Of a DNA stretch of 64,000 nt, positions 1-11,968 are shown piece by piece. The stretch covers positions 496,001 to 560,000 of the forward strand of contig JAMSLZ010000001.1 of assembly GCA_026027325.1 (NCBI GenBank). Reading direction: 5' to 3'. A model generated the notes under the pieces. It was not told the DNA's origin, ran no database searches, and saw only the letters and a list, made by a program, of their open reading frames with translations. The stretch comes from Actinomucor elegans (lineage: Eukaryota > Mucoromycota > Mucoromycetes > Mucorales > Mucoraceae). The stretch's first letter is position 1. Every line of letters begins with the position of its first letter. Both the position numbers and the translations under genes were made by a program.

Positions 1-1169
1 CTTGGCCATGGCGCACCACATCTGACGCGTAAATGCTATTTGATTGTGGCAGGTAGCATTGATTCCATTTTTGATCAAATTGCACTCCGTCGCAAAGTAG
101 TAGATCATTAAAAGTTAATCTTGCTCTCTATAAACAATGAGACACTTTTGACTCAAGCCCGCAAACCGACATAGGTGCAATACTAAATAGATAAAGTTTT
201 TCAAATTAATAGGTTATTTAGCGATATATTGAACTTGCCTTTGTAAAATATTACACGTTCAGTAATCACTGGATTTGATCACCTTCGGTGACCAAAGATA
301 ATCAGATTGTGGAGATTCAATATGTGTTTCAGTGTATTCCCTCACTGTTCTTTGACATTTAACTTAAAGCTACTAGCAATAAAGCATTGATACTTACACA
401 AGTATTTTTTAATCCTCTTTAAATATATCTTTACGTGGCTGATATTTTCATCAACTGGTTGATAAATGGGATTTGATAGTTCAACAAGATGAATTGAGAA
501 AGTTTAAATATAAATAGCAAGTCGGTTAGACTACCTTATACGGCGTCGACCCGCTTGCAAATTATACCCATTTTCCATTTTGCCCCAAATTCACACCAGT
601 CTTCATATGTGATATTTCCCTATACGAAAAACTAAAGAGCTCTTTGCAGAAAAACCGTTTTTTACTGAGCAATTACCCGAATTCTCCCGAACTTTTTTTG
701 CTATCATATTTGAACCGTGCTTTGAAATACATGATCAAATATAGCGAAGTCGTGCCTCTGCCCGTGATTTTAGGTCAGTGTACAGTAAGATATCCGTGGG
801 TGGCATGCATCTAGACTTGCGAATGGAGCTTTTGTGTGCCTTTTAGGTTTCATCTCAATAATTGTTTTGTTGGGGACAATTGTTCGCCAGCAGGAGCAAG
901 TAACAGATCAAAAGGATTGGTTACAGAGGACGAATCAAAGTAACGCTTTTAATCCAAGAAACTCTATCGTCCATATAGATCATCGGTTACCGTTATTTAA
1001 TTAAAAATTTAAGCTTTTGAGTAATACTTCTGTGGAGTAAATACAGTATAAAAGTTAGGACAGCCAGGGCTTACTTTCTTTGCCTTCTTTTCTCTCTCGC
1101 TCTTCTTTTTTTTTTCTCTCTCAGCCGTTTCTACGTTCTTTTCAAGTCCTTATATAAACATCCTCTTTA
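1..1169. other. Gene-free upstream region with pyrimidine-rich leader
   Basis: No ORF with recognisable protein content was found on either strand. The last 100 bases (about 1070-1125) form a CT-rich tract of the kind common just upstream of fungal start codons. A TATATAAA-like string lies only about 10 bases before the Myb start, so it is unlikely to be that gene's TATA box. Confidence 0.5.
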
Positions 1170-2322
1170 ATGTCCCCATCACCAGAAAACAACGCATATA
1201 CAGTATTTAAGCAAGATGGTAGTCATCAATTTTATTGTCGTTGGACAGTAGAAGAAGATCTATTGTTATCAAAAGCAGTAGCAGATCACGGACCACACAA
1301 ATGGACGTTAGTATCTCGACTCATTCCTGGAAGAACAGCCGTCCAATGCTCGACCCGTTGGTTCGGTGCCTTAAAGTATGCATTATAACTCATTTAAGAA
1401 ATGCTCCTTTATTAATATTTATATATTGATTAGCCCAAATGTACACAAAGGAAGATGGTCTAAAAGTGAAGACCAAGCACTTACTGAAGCTGTGAAGTAT
1501 TATCAAAAAGGAGCTTCCAATACATCCTTACCATGGAACAGAATAGCAGAAAATATTCCACATCGAACCGGTATCCAATGCCAAGCAAGATGGACAGAAG
1601 CATTAGATCCTGCTGTTCGTAAAGGAAGATGGCATCCTGACGAGGACAAGTTGTTGAGCGCAGCTATTGCTAAATTTGGTTGCTGTTGGATTCGAGTTGC
1701 CAGCATGATTCCTACCCGTACACAAAGGCAATGCCGCACTCGCTGGAACCAAATTCATTCACAACAACTCAAAGCCAATTCTGCATCAAATAAAAAGTTC
1801 TCGGGACTAAACCGAAGCACGCTCACAAATTCAAGGGCGACCCCGCCGATGAAATTCGAGTTTATTCCATCAACATTAACAATGCATACGAAAGAGTATC
1901 AGCAAAACCAACTTACAATGGACGAAAATTCTTGTATAGTCGTTTCTACTTCCCCCACAATTGACGATATTATTGCTCAATATGCTTCAAATAATAATGC
2001 CATCTCTTCAGCTTCTTCTACAAGTAGCCAATCAACATCATATTCATCTTTATCTTGTTCTCCTACATCCATCATATTCCCAAGTACCCCTCCTCCTACA
2101 GAGCAAACTTCAAGTGATATACTGCAACATGAAAAAGAGTCTGAACGACACGAGCAGCAGCAGCAGCAACAACAACTAACAGATCTATTTCCTATGATGG
2201 TGGGATCCAAAACAAATAATAACAGCCGTCAAAACAATACACCAAACAACGATAGCGCCAGTATGTCTTCGTTTCTATTAAATACAGACCTCGATTTCCT
2301 GCTAAATTGCCTTGGATCTTAG
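1170..2322 (+). CDS. Three-repeat Myb (SANT) DNA-binding protein
   Basis: Predicted nuclear transcription factor of 364 residues in two exons, 1170-1375 and 1434-2322; the 58-base intron (GTATGC...TTAG) joins in phase. Three consecutive Myb repeats fill the N-terminal half. Repeat 1 (about residues 22-70) has RWTVEED and HKWTLVSR. Repeat 2 (73-128) has KGRWSKSEDQALTEAV and PWNRIAENIP. Repeat 3 (129-175) has KGRWHPDEDKLLSAAI, CCWIRVASMIP and QCRTRWNQ. Each keeps the spaced aromatic residues of the Myb helix-turn-helix and ends in the recognition-helix pattern QC..RW. The C-terminal half is Ser/Thr/Gln/Asn-rich with a short polyQ run, typical of activation regions. The three-repeat arrangement recalls c-Myb, plant R1R2R3 and SNAPc-type proteins; which target genes it controls cannot be told from the sequence. 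Confidence 0.88.
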
Positions 2323-4306
2323 ATGAAATCCATAATGGAATGTAAACTCTTTGACCATACTTTATTGGGTCAGTATGCTGCGCTTGCACTATCAATATCC
2401 CTTTTATGTAGTTTCATCCGAAATATATAATTTTGAATATATTTTTTTCATGTATTAAACCTCAAATATTTTATGCTAGTAATGCTCTTTCTCACAACAC
2501 TCTCCACTCATTTAATCGTATGTATAATACATTTATGTATAAGTTAATAAACAATGGCATACAAGATTTAACGTCCATGTATTACAAGATATGAAACTGT
2601 TCCTCTAGAGTGAAAATAATGTTATGGCTATTTTAGTAGTTGTATATATGTATGTATATCTAATATACAACAGTTGTAGCTATAGCATAATGATATCACA
2701 ATATATATTCCAATAGCATAACATACACTTCATGAAATTATAACTTTTGAATGGTACTAATCAGGTTGCTCTAATAGGCGCACGGCGCTCAATTTAGTGT
2801 ATATAGAGCTAAAGGATTATCAATCTATAATATTTGTCTATTTTGAGTAATTCTTACAACTTGCTTAAGTTTCTTTGGGATTCTGTATATTTTGATTTGA
2901 ATTTTTACCTTCTTCTTCCCATAGGTAAATGTCTTTATAGTCGACCTATTGTTTTATGATATGATTTTCTGTATACCAACCGTCTTACTACATATGATTG
3001 GAGTTATATATCTATGTGCACATCTTTTAATAGTACCCTGCTATAGCTCATTTGATCACTATAAAATGAGTTACCAAGTTCAACAGTCTTGAAGGTCAAT
3101 AGAAAATAAAATATATACTAGATAATAGACATTGAAACCACATAGCATACACTTTAAATCCCTTGACTTCACTTTGATATATAATGCCTTTGAGTAAGAG
3201 TTATTTATGTATACTGCACGAACGATGGTTATTCGGTCAGTGATACAGTTAATTTGTTTTTAAAAACAACTCTGGACAGTATAAGTGTTTTACAACAACG
3301 GGCTAAAGCTTTTATATGTTCACACAATGAACTTGATATGTCTCAGTCACAATTCTACACCGCATCTTTGTGCCTATAAACTTAGCTTACTTAGATTTAG
3401 AGAGAAACTTAATACACTAGTAAATAGAGAAGCTATTGTCATATGTATGTAAATTATAGTTTAACAAATTGGTACGAGGCATTTAAGCACGACAGTAGTA
3501 TGGAAGCAGAATTATATTCTGATCTGGTGAAGTGGTATTTAATCGAGATTAGTCAAGCAAAGTATCAGTGGATTAATAGATTTATACAAGCTAGATAAAT
3601 TTATATAGTTTAGCTTCAGCCGTTAATGTACAGTATATTCATAGCAATTCAGTAAAATAACAATTTTAGTAGCTGCAGTAATATCTTATTGTGAATACAT
3701 ACTACTAACCTTATGCACCATTTGACTGAGGTTGGTGGAAATTCAGGGAGAGATCAATTGTATAAAAATGAGACGAAAATGAAAAATCATAAGGTACACC
3801 CTAGGAATATTTTACTATTAGCTACAGTACATAGATCGACCCATGTAAATATTTTTTATGTATTTTATCGAATACAAAAAATGTCAGCTATCGTCGTAAA
3901 ATCCGAAATCGAGGAAATCAATTCTTCATTAAAGAAGTAGTTATAAATTTAAATATATAAGTTACTTTGTTTCTTTAAATCTATAATGAAAATAGTACAT
4001 TTATCATTACTATTATCATTGTTTTGGCGCATCTAAGGAAAGAGTTAGGATATCCATAATTATAGCCATTAATAAAAAGCAAGAGTAGTTTATTAGCGAA
4101 TATGCTCCAGGGTCTGTAAAAAGTGGATCTAGGAGTTGTATAAGATAATAAGTATGTTCACATTAAAAACCATTGCTTACATCACGCATGATTTGTGTAA
4201 CCAAAAGTACATCACAAATAGTCAAAAACTACTCTGCGTAGTGTTCTTCCCTTTTTTCCCATTGTTTCTTTTTATTTAACAACTAAATCTCAGTACTTAT
4301 TTTTTC
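2323..4306. other. Gene-free AT-rich spacer
   Basis: About 2 kb without a supportable gene on either strand. Only short ORFs of random appearance occur, and I saw no repeats or RNA genes. Confidence 0.5.
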
Positions 4307-6294
4307 ATGTTTGAAGAATTCCAAAAGTACAAACAAAGCAATCAACCACCTTATTATCTGTCAAATTTCATATCAGAAGAGAGAGATCTGATAATTGCGA
4401 CTTGCAGAAATCATGAGTTTGCGAATTGGAAAGATCTGAAAGGTTACTGGTGTCAGAATTGCGATGAAGAGGTATGTACTTTTTAAGGAAGATGAAGTTT
4501 ATAATATTGATTTTACGCGCTCTGATTGTATTATTTCGAGTGCATAATCGATTATACGATTGGGCTTCATCTATAGAAGCACGAAAACAAGGTGCTAACA
4601 CTATTCAATAGTTCATTAGAGACAAAAATGCTGTAGATTGGCAGGCCCTATTCCATGACGCTCAAAATGTACGATAGCATAACTAGTTTAATGAATTATG
4701 AAATTGTTAATTTTGTATTTCTCTTTATTTAGGAAATCAAAATGCGCGAAGTCTTTGAGGATATAAGCAATAATGAAACTGACAAAATGAAAAAAAGATC
4801 AGAAAATTATATCAATAATAATAGCGTAAGGCTTTTTGAAGAAAGTTGAGACATGAAATTTCATGTTAAATATTTTATATCTTTAATAGGTCTTCGTAAA
4901 AAGCTTCAGAAAAAAAGTTTCTGAATGGAAAAAAACACACAAAAAGAGTTATAAAGAGTAAATATTCAAAATAAAGTATATACTTTACTCTAATACTAAC
5001 AATGACTCTTATAATATATAGTTTATTGAAATATGATATTTTGGATTTTGTCAGTGATGATACTGAAAACGGTACCCACATAGTGCTAGGTGATAATTAT
5101 GAATAAGAGAAAGCAAGACATATCGTAAAACACAATTACTCAAAGCATATAAAAAAGTACCTTCAAGATATTTTGTCACCACCGCCAAGTGTAGGTGTTA
5201 TTAACTCTTATCTGACTTGTTTCAATCTAATGATAGCATTATAGAATGACATCGCTCCCTCACAACATTTAAAAAATGTTTTGCATAAGGAAAAAATAAG
5301 GCTCCATTCAATCCCATCTTCCAGCGAAAAAAAATCTATGAAAACCTGCTTCAAAATTTGCAAATTATTGTGAGTTGTAATATCAAAATGTATAAATTCT
5401 AATTGTTTAAATAGTAAATCCGTTATCAATGAAACTCGAAATATAATGAAGGATCATGAAAACGAACCAACTTATTCTCATTACTTTGTTTTTCCTTTGA
5501 TAGATTTGGTGTTATCTTTAAAGAAGGATTTGAAAATAATTATGTAAATAAAAATGCAAATGATATTGTTACCACTACTTACCTACATTTTACATAGTGG
5601 TGAACCTCACTTAGTTTGCAAAAAGAAGGAAAATAATGAAGTTTTAGATGAAACACAAAGATCTTCAGTTGGTCCCAAAGTAGATATGATCATAAACAAC
5701 AAGCCTTACGACGTAGACATTGCATTGGTAGAGGTTTCAGGACCTAACTGGAAGGTTGACAAGTCCCACTTTTTAGGCGATCGTAACAAACTGGCAAAAA
5801 ACTTACAAAGTATGTATAGAGACATACTAAAGAAACACCGCAATAGCAGTCGTCGATCGAGCAAATTTATGAAACTTTATGGACTGCATATTTATCGTAG
5901 GTTTTATCCCTGATAATGATGAACAATATAAAAAATTTACTCGATTTCTTGTATAATAGTCGATAAAATATATATTTATTCTCTTTCTCGCTACTTTCTC
6001 GGTCAATATGTTTTCATTATGGAACATAGCATTGATATACCTACCAGTGACAATTTAGCATTCCAATTGCCTACTTTTATAAGTAATATGATGTTATTCA
6101 ATGTAATTTTAATATTTTATTCTTTTTTTTTATTAACATGTACCTTGTAGCTAATAACCCTTTTTTTTTAGGAGATGCTTACCAAATTAAATGAATTTTT
6201 AACAACCTTTTTTTTCGACGTTCAAGATAGCACAGATAGTAATCGGACTCATGTGACACCTACTCCACCTAAAAAAAAACAAAAGCGAACTTAA
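4307..6294 (+). pseudogene. Broken multi-exon gene of a fungal lineage-specific protein family
   Basis: A chain of coding-like exons with consistent splice sites but several in-frame stops. Exon 1 (4307-4471) starts MFEEFQKYKQSNQPPYYLSN. The following frame carries VLFRVHNRLYDWASSIEARK and is cut by TAG at 4609-4611 before RDKNAVDWQALFHDAQN. More exons follow near 4735-4825, 4891-4965 and 5023-5190, with TAA at 5104-5106, and near 5245-5370 with two more stops. The best preserved block (about 5554-5896) carries SSVGPKVDMIINNKPYDVD and EVSGPNWKVDKSHFLGDRNK. It joins in phase to 5960-6102 and to a basic last exon, 6172-6294, ending PKKKQKRT. I recognise the style of the VDM...EVSGPNWK..GDR block from uncharacterised proteins repeated in Mucorales genomes, from memory and not from a search. 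Function is unknown. The stops and one probable frame change near 5545-5590 make a working product unlikely. Confidence 0.65.
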
Positions 6295-6418
6295 GGATCC
6301 AACAACCATCTTTATACTGCAATATACTTTTTTATTTTTATAAGCTTGGTTCCACTAGCTTTGTATTTATTATTATATGGCCTTCATTTGATATGGGAGA
6401 TACAGAATATAATAAATT

Positions 6419-6422
<4 letters not shown>

Positions 6423-6450
<28 letters not shown>
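6423..6450. repeat. Poly(T) run
   Basis: An uninterrupted run of about 28 T, 130 bases downstream of the pseudogene's last stop and 110 bases before the piggyBac fossil. It may be a degenerated poly(A)-type tail on the minus strand or simple slippage. Confidence 0.8.
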
Positions 6451-6560
6451 GGAAATGATTGATTGTAGTGAAATTGATATGTGAAACTAGCATATTAAAT
6501 ATCAATCAATCAAGTCAAGAACCTATATAATGAAATTAAGTTTTATTAATGGGTATCAAC

Positions 6561-6585
6561 TTAACTGTGCCGGTTCCGGTACACT
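6561..6585 (+). repeat. Left terminal inverted repeat of piggyBac fossil
   Basis: Begins TTAACTGTGCCGG. It is itself nearly palindromic around CCGGTTCCGG. It matches the reverse complement of 8545-8569 at 21 of 25 positions. Confidence 0.85.
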
Positions 6586-8544
6586 TTGAATGAATTTTTT
6601 TGTCAAGGCCGTGCTTGAATGATGTTGTAAAGTAAAATCAGATCATTTTTATGTGCTCACTTTTGTTATAGCTCATTACAATGTTTCTTTCTAATTACCT
6701 ATATAAAATCATTACAATTTTAAAATGCCTCATGTTTCAGCCAATCTCGCTTCTAATGTTAGAATCTCAGTTACCTTACACTTTCTTAGGAAAAGTGTCA
6801 CTATCGAAATTTTGGAGGGTTTCGTTGATCCAAACGACCCTGGGGCTCGTCTCTATGATAGCACTTGTAGCATTGTAGCAAAATTGCAACCGATGACAAG
6901 AGAAAGTATAAAGTAACGTTTGATGATTTACCTAATTGCACTTTTCTTTTGGATACAGACAGCATACGTCATGAAGGAGAATGTCGCATAATGTGTACTT
7001 GTTTAACTCTCCCTGAAGAAGCGTTCCATGGCCATTGTTATGCTTGAATCTTTTCTGATACAAGTCCAGCTAAGTATTTTCTTCGTTTTCTGCCTGTGTA
7101 CCACATTTGTCAGAAGAAATCGCAGCCATGAACGTATATGCGGCCACTATGCTTTCAAACTGGGAGGCGGTTTCATATTCAAGATACCTTATCTCGATTG
7201 CTTTGTTTATTATCATGACTACAAACTGGATCCTCGGCAAAAGCACCTACTGGCATAAGAGCAAGTTTGACTTGATCCATCCGTTGATTCCTCTACTTAG
7301 ATGTCAATAAAACTTTTCGAAGCGGCATGTTTTCACTATCACTGATCCTGTTGTATTTGTTGATAACAAGCTATACAAGCTCCGTGTTTTTCTGGGCGTT
7401 TACAGTGAGAACTTGAAAAAGAATATTATTTCTGAAAAGCACATTTGTGTAGACGAGTCAATGAATTAATGGCTTATCTATGGTATACCCAACTTGAAGA
7501 TTTCTTGTAAGTATTATTCAATTAAGTAAGAGTGGAAACTGTGGCAGGTGTGCAGACATGCTACATCATTCGGCTTGATATTATTGGTGATAGTATGGCA
7601 AAGAAGTTCGATAGTACTTATTCAAGGATTATTACGAATGTCTTTCGCCTTGCTGAACCATAATTTTCTTGTGGATATACAGTGATTGTTGGTTTCTGGT
7701 CTGACTCTCCAGCAATTGTGTATTCTTTGAGAACAGTGGGTCTTTCTTCAATCATGTAGGTGAAGAAGAAAAGAGGTTGGTCTAGAAAAATGCCTGTAGA
7801 GAATATAATTCAGTCTCTTGGTGAAGTTGTCGGTTTTGTTACTGTTATGAAGGCGAGAACTGATTCTACGTTCATTGAAGCAACGCATGGTAAGAAGTCC
7901 AAGTGCTTCATCTCAAATGAGGGCTTTGGTTCAGCTGAAAATATAGTAACCAGATGTATTGATGGATAAACTCCATGTTCATTCCACCCATGGTTTTTGA
8001 TGAGTACAAAGAAAATCAGGATGCTATATATGTCACGAACAATTGTCGTGATAATCTGCCATCTTTTCATGATATCATGAAAACATATCGCTAGGAGGTC
8101 CGTTGCTTATCTTTCTTTTTAGCTGTTGCTAAAGCGAATGATTTCTCTGTAAACAGCTATGTAGAAAAGGAAGACCGATAGAATCAATTTGGCTTTCGTT
8201 GACACTTTACTCGGTCTCCTTTAGACTATGTAAAGACTGTAGAGATGAGTTCTGATCCTGAGGCTCCTACTCTTAGACTTCATTCAACCTCTAATCATAA
8301 AGTTGTCCCTTCGGGTAAGTTGCCTACTGAAGAGTATCAACGCTTAAGACACAAAATTTGCCATAAGCAGATTCATTCTTGCTTCTGCAAATCTACATAT
8401 GGTGCTTGCAAGGATTATTTCAGCATTAATCTTCCTAAATCAGCTTAAGTCCTAAATAGTAATAATACTTTGACTTTTTTCTTTGTTTTGATAGTATTTA
8501 TGTTAGAATATATCGCCATTTGTTATAACAATGACTGATTGAAT

Positions 8545-8569
8545 AGTGTACCGGTTTCGGTACAGTTAA
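8545..8569 (-). repeat. Right terminal inverted repeat of piggyBac fossil
   Basis: Reads AGTGTACCGGTTTCGGTACA then GTTAA on the plus strand. It contains the palindrome GTACCG...CGGTAC and ends in the TTAA target site. Confidence 0.85.
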
Positions 8570-9822
8570 AAAAATTAAAAAATGACTTTACAAGAAGCTC
8601 TTTCAAACAACCAAAACATAACTAATTACTTTCATATTAATTAAGGAAAATAAGGAATGTCATCGAATCCTGGCTGCGATTTTCTTCCTGGACTTAGAGA
8701 CCAAAAAAAAAGGGGGAAATAAGATGTTAAATTATATGCTAATTCAATTTGAAATCATTAACAGTCAGTAGTTTAAGTGATTAGGATATCTCACTGTACA
8801 ATTATTTTTGTTACTATCATTATAATAGGAAATGCATTTTGATTAAAAATATTATGGTATTTATTGATAATAAATAACAGTGTTACTATATACAACTAGA
8901 GCAGACATAAATCATACATTGTCTTTTTACAATCAGTGATACATGATCCATTGATAAGTACAATTAAGGAGAAAAACAACCATAAATGCGAAACGGGCAT
9001 CACATACAACAAATATGTATTAAAATACAATAATATCAATCAAGATTTAATTAAGAAAAGTTTAGAAGGAATATAGCTAAAAGGCTATATAACTCAATGA
9101 ATGAAAGAGGAAGAGTGTATTGTCGTATTTGATGGCCTGAAGAGATATAAATCATAATAAAACCAAAATGCCTCACAACGACTTAGATAATCATTTATTG
9201 CTGCAAAGAGTTGACAAATTAATTTGCTGTAATGATAAGACATTTGCTTATAACAAGTTCAATGCGTGAGTAGCTAACACTCGTTGGATATGAACAGGCT
9301 GTTATGAAAACAAAAAACGATTCTTACTCTTATTCAATTATATTGCCTCAAATGTATTAGACCAATGAGCTCATTGGTCTACAACATATAATACGCAGGG
9401 ATAATCAAGCTGCTATTATTTGAACTAGACAATATGTAAGAATAAACAGGCTACTTTAATCTAGGATAAAGGTGGCCAGAAGCATAATGATTAAGCCGAC
9501 ATTATCATAAATATACTGTTCTAGTCAACAAGTAACCATGCAGCCCATAACTGTTTATTTAGGAGACAAACTCTTGCAATATCCTTGTGTTATGACGGGG
9601 TTGAACAATCCACAAGGCAAAAGACCTCAGATGGCCTTCTAGTTTAGCCATAGCACCAAACAAGGAAGATCAGAAATTTCTACATGCAAGCGTAAAAATG
9701 AACAAATATGAATAACTCGATCAGGTATACCCAAGTCACAAACCTATCACTCCATTATAGTATAGAAAGACACGTATTTTCAAAGTTTTCAAGCCTGAAC
9801 TTGAATACCACAAAGTAAACGC
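8570..9822. other. Gene-free AT-rich spacer before the satellite
   Basis: No coding region on either strand. It contains the 24-bp palindrome listed separately. The last 35 bases (AAGCCTGAACTTGAATACCA...) resemble a degraded satellite monomer edge. Confidence 0.5.
9358..9381. repeat. Perfect 24-bp palindrome with two facing CCAAT cores
   Basis: The sequence from 9358 to 9381 equals its own reverse complement without mismatch and is centred on GAGCTC. Each arm contains CCAAT, so two CCAAT-box cores face each other. There is no gene nearby that it would obviously serve. Confidence 0.8.
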
Positions 9823-10954
9823 CATCATTGAAAGATCACCTGAACTCAAGCCATATATCTAGGGAACTAGGGACAGAGTGGGCAAGTCAATGGCACTGGT
9901 AAACACCATCATTGAAAGATCACCTGAACTCAAGCCATATATCTAGAAGACTAGGAACAGAGTGGGCAAGTCAAAATGGTGTTGAAAAACACCATCATTG
10001 AAAGATCACCTGAACTCAAGCCATATATCTAGAGGACTAGGGACAGAGTGGGCAAGTCAAAATGGTGTTGGTAAATATCATCATTGAAAGATCACCTGAA
10101 CTCAAGCCATATATCTAGAAGACTAGGAACAGAGTGGTCAAATCAATGGCACTGGTAAACGCCATCATTGAAAGATCACCTGAACTCAAGCCATATATCT
10201 AGAAGACTAGGAACAGAGTGGGCAAGTCAATGGCACTGGTAAACACCATCATTGAAAGATCACCTGAACTCAAGCCATATATCTAGAAGACTAGGGACAG
10301 AGTGGGCAAGTCAAAATGGTGTTGAAAAACACCATCATTGAAAGATCACCTGAACTCAAGCCATATATCTAGAGGACTAGGGACAGAGTGGGCAAGCCAA
10401 AATGGTGTTGGTAAATATCATCATTGAAAGATCACCTGAACTCAAGCCATATATCTAGAAGACTAGGAACAGAGTGGTCAAATCAATGGCACTGGTAAAC
10501 ACCATCATTGAAAGATCACCTGAACTCAAGCCATATATCTAGAAGACTAGGAACAGAGTGGGCAAGTCAATGGCACTGGTAAACACCATCATTGAAAGAT
10601 CACCTGAACTCAAGCCATATATCTAGAAGACTAGGGACAGAGTGGGCAAGTCAAAATGGTGTTGAAAAACACCATCATTGAAAGATCACCTGAACTCAAG
10701 CCATATATCTAGAGGACTAGGGACAGAGTGGGCAAGTCAAAATGGTGTTGGTAAATATCATCATTGAAAGATCACCTGAACTCAAGCCATATATCTAGAA
10801 GACTAGGAACAGAGTGGTCAAATCAATGGCACTGGTAAACGCCATCATTGAAAGATCACCTGAACTCAAGCCATATATCTAGAAGACTAGGAACAGAGTG
10901 GGCAAGTCAATGGCACTGGTAAACACCATCATTGAAGGATCACCTGAACTCAAG
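9823..10954. repeat. Higher-order tandem repeat (84/86-bp monomers, 340-bp unit)
   Basis: Fourteen monomer starts (CATCATTGAAAGATCACCTG) lie at 9823, 9907, 9993, 10079, 10163, 10247, 10333, 10419, 10503, 10587, 10673, 10759, 10843 and 10927. The spacings cycle 84, 86, 86, 84, giving an exact 340-bp higher-order unit that repeats at 9823, 10163, 10503 and 10843. The 86-bp monomers differ from the 84-bp ones by AAAATGGTGTTG in place of AATGGCACTG and by small changes (GGAC/AGAC, GGGAC/GGAAC). Copies one higher-order unit apart are nearly identical. 340 is not a multiple of 3 and stops occur in all frames, so it is not coding. The last copy is cut after CTCAAG. Confidence 0.95.
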
Positions 10955-11968
10955 TCTTGTGTAGAGATATCAAAAACTAAATAAAGAGTCAATATAAAAA
11001 TTGTTGATGACTAAAATAGAAAGAAATTGTAATATTACCTGGAGCTACATGAGCGAAAGACTTTAATGGCTGGAATCAGAGCAAGCAAGTCAATAGAACT
11101 AAGTAAACAACAGTATTAGAAGAGCATATGAGCTCAAGTTGTGTTCAAAGAAGATATAATACTTATAACTCTTAGAACTACAATTGCAATAGAATATGTT
11201 TAGTCCAGTACGTCAACAAGTTAGATGAAAAACACCAAAGCAATCCCATCTAGTTTATGATTACAATGTTAGTACTAATTAGCCTTTTTTTTTTTTGTTA
11301 AATTACTTGTATCAAGAAAGATTGTTATTTTGTGTTATAGAACAGTTCAAAAGTGATGAGAAAAATATCAAATGCAACAGCAACGAAATCTTTCTTTGCC
11401 TTATATAGGTTGGGCCTAAATATTTTGAACAAGTCACTACTTTGTCATTTATGATATGCATAAATAGCAGCTCAATGAAACAAGCTTTTTGTTAAATTCA
11501 AATAGCCAATTTGTCTAATTTCAAATAACGTTTTTTTTATTTTATTTATTTAAATAGGTTCTTTATCAAGATATTTTTCGAAATATTGACAAAATATTGA
11601 GTTATGCTCAAAAAACTGGAGATGCTTATTTATTGATAAGCTTCAGCTTAAGTTCAAGTAAACAAGGTGGAAGGAGATATACAAAAAAACGCGTATTTTC
11701 GGCAATAGAGAAAAAAAAAACAAATAAAATCTTCAGTTTGAACTCGTTAATTTGAGCTTGAAATACCACAGCGTATCTATTACTCTAAGTAAATCGAGAG
11801 CTAAGTGAATATGTATGAACTAGATTATAGTCAAGTAGCAGTTGATCTATTTTGATTATATAATGTATTGATAGTACAGAAGGCGAGCAAGCAGTATTTA
11901 GTTGGAAAACGAAAACTTTTTTTTTTATTTTTTTTTATAATAGCAAGAGCAAAGGTTCTAGGTTACTT
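10955..11968. other. Satellite flank with a degenerate monomer, otherwise gene-free
   Basis: About 11050-11145 aligns with a monomer at reduced identity: it holds GCAAGCAAGTCAATAG, GTAAACAACAGTATTAGAAG and GAGCTCAAG in the same order as in the array. The rest holds only short random ORFs. The end of the TTC7 gene on the minus strand follows. Confidence 0.55.

Larger units (their letters stand above)
6561..8569 (+). mobile_element. Fossil piggyBac-type DNA transposon
   Basis: A 2.0 kb element bounded by TTAA on both sides, the target site used by piggyBac elements, with imperfect 25-bp terminal inverted repeats (21 of 25 match). The interior translates on the plus strand, with frame changes and at least seven stops, into a piggyBac-family DDE transposase. 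About 6725-7010 gives the N-terminal part. Near 7325-7500 lies VFTITDPVVFVDNK followed by EKHICVDESMN, where the DESM block keeps a catalytic-type Asp. Near 7545-7950 lie CYIIRLDIIGDSMAKKFDS, FWSDSPAIVYSLRTVGLSS and KKKRGWSRKMPVENIIQSLG. Near 7985-8100 lies VFDEYKENQDAIYV, then NCRDNLPSFHDIMKTYR and EVRCLSFFLAVAKANDFSV. A Cys-rich tail at about 8350-8440 holds the spaced cysteines CHK...CFC...C. In related proteins I recall the block before the Ser-Pro pair as D-S-W-F-G-S-P; here it is G-F-W-S-D-S-P, so one catalytic Asp appears lost. The element cannot encode an active transposase. Confidence 0.85.

Noticed and set aside
1977..2210. Minus-strand ORF with a run of cysteines
   Set aside because: Antisense of the CAG/CAA polyQ tract in the Myb protein.
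9823..10954. CRISPR-like array
   Set aside because: Monomers adjoin without unique spacers and the context is eukaryotic with introns; it is a tandem satellite.
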